A DNA stretch of 64,000 nt from Pyronema omphalodes (taxonomy: Eukaryota > Ascomycota > Pezizomycetes > Pezizales > Pyronemataceae): contig JAJJXM010000046.1 of the NCBI GenBank assembly GCA_024516155.1, positions 62,001 through 126,000 of the forward strand, read 5' to 3'. The notes beneath the pieces are model-generated. The model was not told the origin of the DNA. It saw only the letters and a list, made by a program, of their open reading frames with translations, and ran no database searches. A program made the translations under genes and the position numbers. This document shows positions 59,940 to 64,000 of this stretch, in pieces (within the stretch, counting starts at the first letter, position 1; every line of letters begins with the position of its first letter).

Positions 59940-61956
59940 ATGGCTTCAAACGAACCGCTTCTCTCAGCGCGTCCAAGCAGTGAGATTTCACACGACAACG
60001 AGGATGGATACTCTCGTGGGTCTAAGAAGCCCGCGCAGAAAAGAGCAGATTGGATCAGGATCGGCTTGGGAGTATGGGCTAGTGTCGCCACTATTGGTAT
60101 GTTTTTTACATTGTGAATGGGTAACGCACGCGACATTGACATTGGACTTGACGCCACTGCTATGCAATAATGCCTCCTAAATGATCCCAAGCTGACATCA
60201 TTCTCTTCAGGTGCAATCCTCGCCATAGTTGTCTGTTCCACCCGTATCCCGCGTCCCAACGAGGATCCTTCCTTCCCTCCGAAGGGGAAACGTAACGTCG
60301 TCTTTATGGTATCCGATGGAATGGGTCCCGCCTCGTTACACCTTACAAGAAGCTACCGTCAACATGTCGCCGGTTTGCCTTGGGGGGACTCTTTGACTCT
60401 TGATAAGCATTTGATTGGGTCTTCTCGTACTAGATCCAGTAGCTCTCTTGTTACTGATTCTGCTGCTGGGGCTACGGCTTTCTCGTGTGGGTTGAAGTCT
60501 TACAACGGTGCCATTTCAGTCTTACCGGATGGTAGCCCTTGTGGTACTGTGTTGGAGGCTGCGAAACTTGCCGGATATAAAACTGGATTAGTGGTCACGA
60601 CAAGACTTACTGATGCTACCCCGGCTTGTTTTTCCGCCCATGTTAACCTCCGTAGTGAGGAGGATAGAATTGCGGAACAGCAGTTGGGTGATTATCCACT
60701 TGGGCAAATGGTGGATCTTATGCTTGGAGGTGGACGATGCCACTTTTTGCCGAATACCACGGCGGGATCATGTCGTGCGGATAACCGGGATCTGGTCAAA
60801 GAAGCAAAGAAAAAGGGATTCCATTATGCCGAGTCCAGGAATGATTTCGATAAATTAAAGAAAGGAAAGGGGTTGGAGTTGCCGGTTTTGGGTTTGTTTG
60901 CTTCAACGGATATTCCCTATGAAATCGACCGCAAAGATGAAGACTACCCTTCTCTTGACGAGATGACGGAGGTTGCTTTGAATGCCCTTGAGGAGGCTAC
61001 CAAGGACTCCGATAAGGGATTCTTCTTGATGGTCGAAGGAAGCAGAATTGATCACGCTGGTCACGGTAATGATCCCGCTGCTCAAGTTCACGAAGTCTTG
61101 GGTTATGACAAGACCTTTAAACGTATCCTTGACTGGGTTGAGAAGCACGATGCAGTCCTCGTTTCTACGTCTGACCATGAAACTGGTGGTCTTGCAATGG
61201 CTAGACAGCTCCATGATACTTATCCTGAGTATCTATGGTACCCTCAAGTTCTTGGCAACGCATCTCATTCTTCAGAGTACCTGGCAGCTAGGTACAGGGA
61301 GTACACAGGAACTGGAGGGAAAAAGGAAGATGAATTTCTGAAAACGGAATTGCTGGAAAAGGGATTCGGTGTACATGATGTTTCGGATGAGGAAATTGAG
61401 AAACTTAAGGCTCATAAGGCAGGTGCTGATTGGGTCTTTGCTGATATCATCTCCAGAAGAGCTCAGATTGGATGGTCTACTCATGGTCACTCCGGGGTTG
61501 ATGTCAATATTTATGGTTCTAAAGGAACTGAGAAGTTGAGGGGTAATCATGAGAATACTGAGATTGGTGGTATGTATTATTTCTGTGTTCTTCTTTTTTC
61601 GTGCTGCATGTGGGCTGGGATGTTGAACCACTGTTCTCACCCTGAACCTATGAACCCCATCCGCATCATCATCGCGTTTACTAAACTTAACATCCACAAC
61701 TAACAAACCCCCTCTCTCACTAGAATTCCTAGCAGAGTATCTCTCAGTAGACGTCCACGCAGTCACCAAGATCCTTAAAGAAAAAGGAGTCGGAAAACAG
61801 GACTGGATGGGTAAAGGTCTGGAACAGTTACAGTTCGAGGCTCTTGCAAAGGAACAGGCTGAGGGAAAACCCGGAAATGTTGTCCTTGGAGACCATTTTC
61901 ATAAGGATGAGATTGATGCTTATCATGGAGACTTTAGAAAGAGGTGTGTGCATTAG
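59940..61956 (+). CDS. pho8: Vacuolar alkaline phosphatase (Pho8-like)
   Basis: Exons 59940-60096, 60211-61569, 61724-61956 (582 aa). Introns are 114 and 154 bp. A short cytosolic N-terminus precedes a type II membrane anchor (residues ~42-65, IGLGVWASVATIGAILAIVV), split by intron 1. Active-site signatures: NVVFMVSDGMG (metal Asp, ~87), VTDSAAGATAF with the nucleophile Ser (~136), MVEGSRIDHAGHGND, VLVSTSDHETGG, and WSTHGHSG (~480). It hydrolyses phosphomonoesters with two zinc and one magnesium ion. Yeast Pho8 resides in the vacuole membrane and is matured there. The length is close to Pho8 (566 aa). The third exon supplies the conserved C-terminal helices. Confidence 0.92.
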
Positions 61957-62805
61957 GGGGGTTAGGTGTGCGTTAGACGGGGGGGTGTGTGGGTGTAGGC
62001 GGGGAGGGAATTGTGTAGGCGGACAGGGTGCTGGGGAAGGGATGGAGACATGGGATGGCGGTGGGTGATGACATCTTATCTTCCCTCATGTTGATTAACT
62101 TTTTATTTACCTTAAGTTGCTTTTTGTGTTGTATTGCTTTCTTTCGATGTATCACTTGTTTTGTTTTGTGTTTGTTTAACTTTTCGGTATATGGTATTGG
62201 ACAATTTAAATTTTCGTGAATATTATATCTTTTTATCTCTCTGTTTTTTTTTTGTTTTTGGTGAGCTTTCGGTGAGCTCTCGGTGCAATTTAACGGGAGG
62301 GGGGGGAGGGGCTCGGGGGTAGGTGGCTGGGTGGGGGGTGGATGATGGAGGAGCTGTATTCGTGTAAGAGTTATATCGTCCCAATATTCAATATTCAAGA
62401 TAATAACAAAACATAAACATAAACATTCCCTCCCTTCTCATTGCTTACCGCCCCCGCATCGGACCGGTCATAACTTATAGCTTCTCCATATATATATACC
62501 TGATACCTGGTAGTCGAATCGAACTGAAAATATACCCGTATATTTTTTTTGTCTTGGGGTGTAGTCACTAGTTATTATTGGTCTTGGATATTAAGGATAA
62601 ATACGGATTGGGGAAGTAAGAGGGGCCGTTTATTGGTGCAGAGTAGTCGTATAGTGGGGAAGCAAGAGTCTGGGTAGCCGTTTACTGGGGAAGAAAGCGC
62701 AAGAGCTGTAATTGAGATGTGGTTATGTATATTATGGTGGAGATGATTTTCGTTTTTTTTCTTCTTCTTTTTTCTTCTTTTTTTCTTTTTTTTTTGGATA
62801 TGTTG
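61957..62805. other. Intergenic downstream of the phosphatase
   Basis: G-rich then AT-rich sequence with no supported gene. T-rich runs lie at 62244-62258 and 62752-62795. Confidence 0.55.
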
Positions 62806-63030
62806 GTGATTGGGATTGGGATTGGGATTGGATTTGGGTTTGCGTCTGGGATTGGGATTGGATTTGGGTTTGCGTTTGGGATTGGGATTGGGATTGGTGG
62901 TTGAGATTGGGATTGGGATTGGGATTGTGTGCTTTGGATTGGGATTGGGATTGGGATTGGGTTTGGGTTTGGGATTGGGTTTGGGTTTGGGTTTGGGATT
63001 GGGTTTGGGTTTGGGATTGGGATTGGTGGT
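62806..63030 (+). repeat. TTGGGA/TTTGGG hexanucleotide-like tract
   Basis: Imperfect tandem GGGATT and GGGTTT units over about 225 bp, with short breaks at 62836-62842, 62898-62904 and 62928-62936. Many consecutive GGG triplets with 3-nt spacers make G-quadruplexes likely on the plus strand. Confidence 0.85.
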
Positions 63031-63100
63031 ATGATGTTATGCTTGAGGAGGGAGGTTGGTGGGATATTGGTTGGTAAACATAGGGTATACCATAGGGAGC

Positions 63101-63122
63101 GGGGGGGGGGGGGGGGGGGGGG
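63101..63122 (+). repeat. G homopolymer (22 nt)
   Basis: Uninterrupted run of G. Length may be unreliable, as is usual for homopolymers. Confidence 0.8.
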
Positions 63123-63245
63123 TTCTTGAAAAGAGGGATGGATGTGTTGTTTGTATGCTTCCAGGACGGCGTACGTGGGAAGGTGAATTCTGTGTTTTTT
63201 TTTTTTTTTGTATTTTTTTTTGGCAGGGGGAGCCTGGGAGGGGGT

Positions 63246-63391
63246 TATGTGAGTGAGTGAGTGAGTGAGTGAGTGAGTGAGTGAGTGAGTGAGTGAGTGA
63301 GTGAGTGAGTGAGTGAGTGAGTGAGTGAGTGAGTGAGTGAGTGAGTGAGTGAGTGAGTGAGTGAGTGAGTGAGTGAGTGAGTGAGTGAGTG
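63246..63391 (+). repeat. (GTGA)n microsatellite, about 36 copies
   Basis: Perfect tetranucleotide array of about 146 bp. On the minus strand it reads as a spurious Leu-Thr-His-Ser protein repeat. Confidence 0.95.
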
Positions 63392-64000
63392 ATGAACTGT
63401 GCAAAAGAGGGGCTTCGGACTTGTAATGTATGTGGAAAAACAAACTGATAAGTGCGTCTTGGGGAAGTTTTACGGCTATATATATACTGGCTTTAGTATT
63501 ATCTAGTGGGCTGTGGACGCTTTTGGTTGTATTAGGTACATAATGTATATATTTATTGCGGATGTACTGACTTTTTCTTGTTTTTTTTTTTTCCTTTGGG
63601 AAGCGGGTAAGGATTAGGTAATCTTCTCCAGGCGTGTGATAGACTTCTGGATCGATTTAGCTGTTCATCTCGGTATCTATTTTGGATACTGCTTTGGGTT
63701 TGGTTACTTTTGCTGTTCGGTGTTTAGTATCTACTTTGTCTTTACAAGCATGAGGAATCTGGATTCAAAGAATCTCTATAACTTCGGGAATAATCATTTA
63801 TAAGTGTTTTCTTTACAATTAATTCCCGTGGAAACCTGTAGGTAGGGTATAATAACTTCATTTTATGCCTTTATCTGGAACCTAGATGTTATAAGTGACT
63901 TTGTTAATGTATCGTTAATGTACATGTGAATGAACGAATTTGATAAGATAAGAGAAGGTTTTTTCATTTGGTTTTGCTTGGGGATAGATAATTCATGGCG
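63392..64000. other. AT-rich intergenic end of the window
   Basis: No gene, RNA or repeat that I can support. Confidence 0.5.

Noticed and set aside
62682..63443. 253-residue frame with Leu-Thr-His-Ser and Pro-Ile-Pro repeats on the minus strand
   Set aside because: It is a translation of the GTGA and TTGGGA microsatellites.
1..64000. tRNA and rRNA genes
   Set aside because: I found no T-arm plus acceptor combination and no rRNA-like segment on either strand by eye; a tRNAscan run would be decisive.

Overview
The window looks like a chromosomal segment of a filamentous ascomycete (Pezizomycotina). The host genes have short introns (51-180 bp) with fungal-type splice and branch sites. Fungal families are present: a Clr4/SUV39-type H3K9 methyltransferase, CRH-type GH16 cell-wall transglycosylases with CBM18, and a vacuolar alkaline phosphatase. 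The LTR element is a chromodomain Ty3/gypsy, and the LINEs are Tad1/I-like with a C-terminal RNase H. I cannot name the species; Pezizomycetes is only a guess.

Region 1, 1-44008, is a transposon nest made almost wholly of retroelements. I resolve at least five families. LINE-A ends in (TAAA)n: A0 3' end 1-985; A1 1116-9694; A2 17438-31423; A3 21670-28648, which is intact and inserted in A2. LINE-B ends in (CAAA)n: B1 9695-16715; B2 36669-43558, inserted in the 3' LTR of the gypsy element. LINE-C is known only from fragments at 986-1115, 16716-17093 and 17094-17437. D is a ~2 kb element with a single 484-codon ORF: D1a 1739-5720, D1b 2437-4420 inside D1a, D2 5931-7929, D3 11207-13193. The Ty3/gypsy chromovirus runs 31424-44008, and a 795-bp solo LTR sits at 14231-15025. 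Six nested LINE or D insertions have 13-14 bp target-site duplications that can be read at both ends, so their relative order of arrival is certain.

The most interesting system is family D. It encodes a coiled-coil, ORF1p-like protein but no reverse transcriptase. Its 5' end shares an oligo-C motif with LINE-A and LINE-B. Its 3' end comes in two versions, one matching LINE-A (D1a) and one matching LINE-B (D1b, D2, D3), each carrying a small UUAC- or UUCG-capped hairpin and the matching tail repeat. This is what a half-LINE parasite that borrows the machinery of two LINE lineages would look like. The LINEs also show an 8-nt ATGnnTAG overlap of ORF1 and ORF2 and an internal A-tract near the ORF2 stop. 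The gypsy element has a well-formed -1 frameshift signal at its gag/pol junction.

Region 2, 44009-47552, is non-genic. Two direct repeats of about 240 bp (TGTAC...TTCACA) bracket a 1.67-kb tract packed with GGTGTTTA/TAAACACC motifs, followed by a decayed LINE 3' end.

Region 3, 47553-64000, is the host gene region: a chromodomain-SET H3K9 methyltransferase (+), an unrecognised two-TM protein (+), a mitochondrial Mth938/NDUFAF3-like protein (-), two tandem CRH/GH16 genes (-), and a Pho8-like alkaline phosphatase (+). Long AT-rich intergenic stretches carry several microsatellites, including a G-rich TTGGGA tract and about 36 copies of GTGA. The host gene nearest the nest encodes the enzyme family that lays down the mark read by chromodomains like the one in the gypsy integrase; any functional link is inference.
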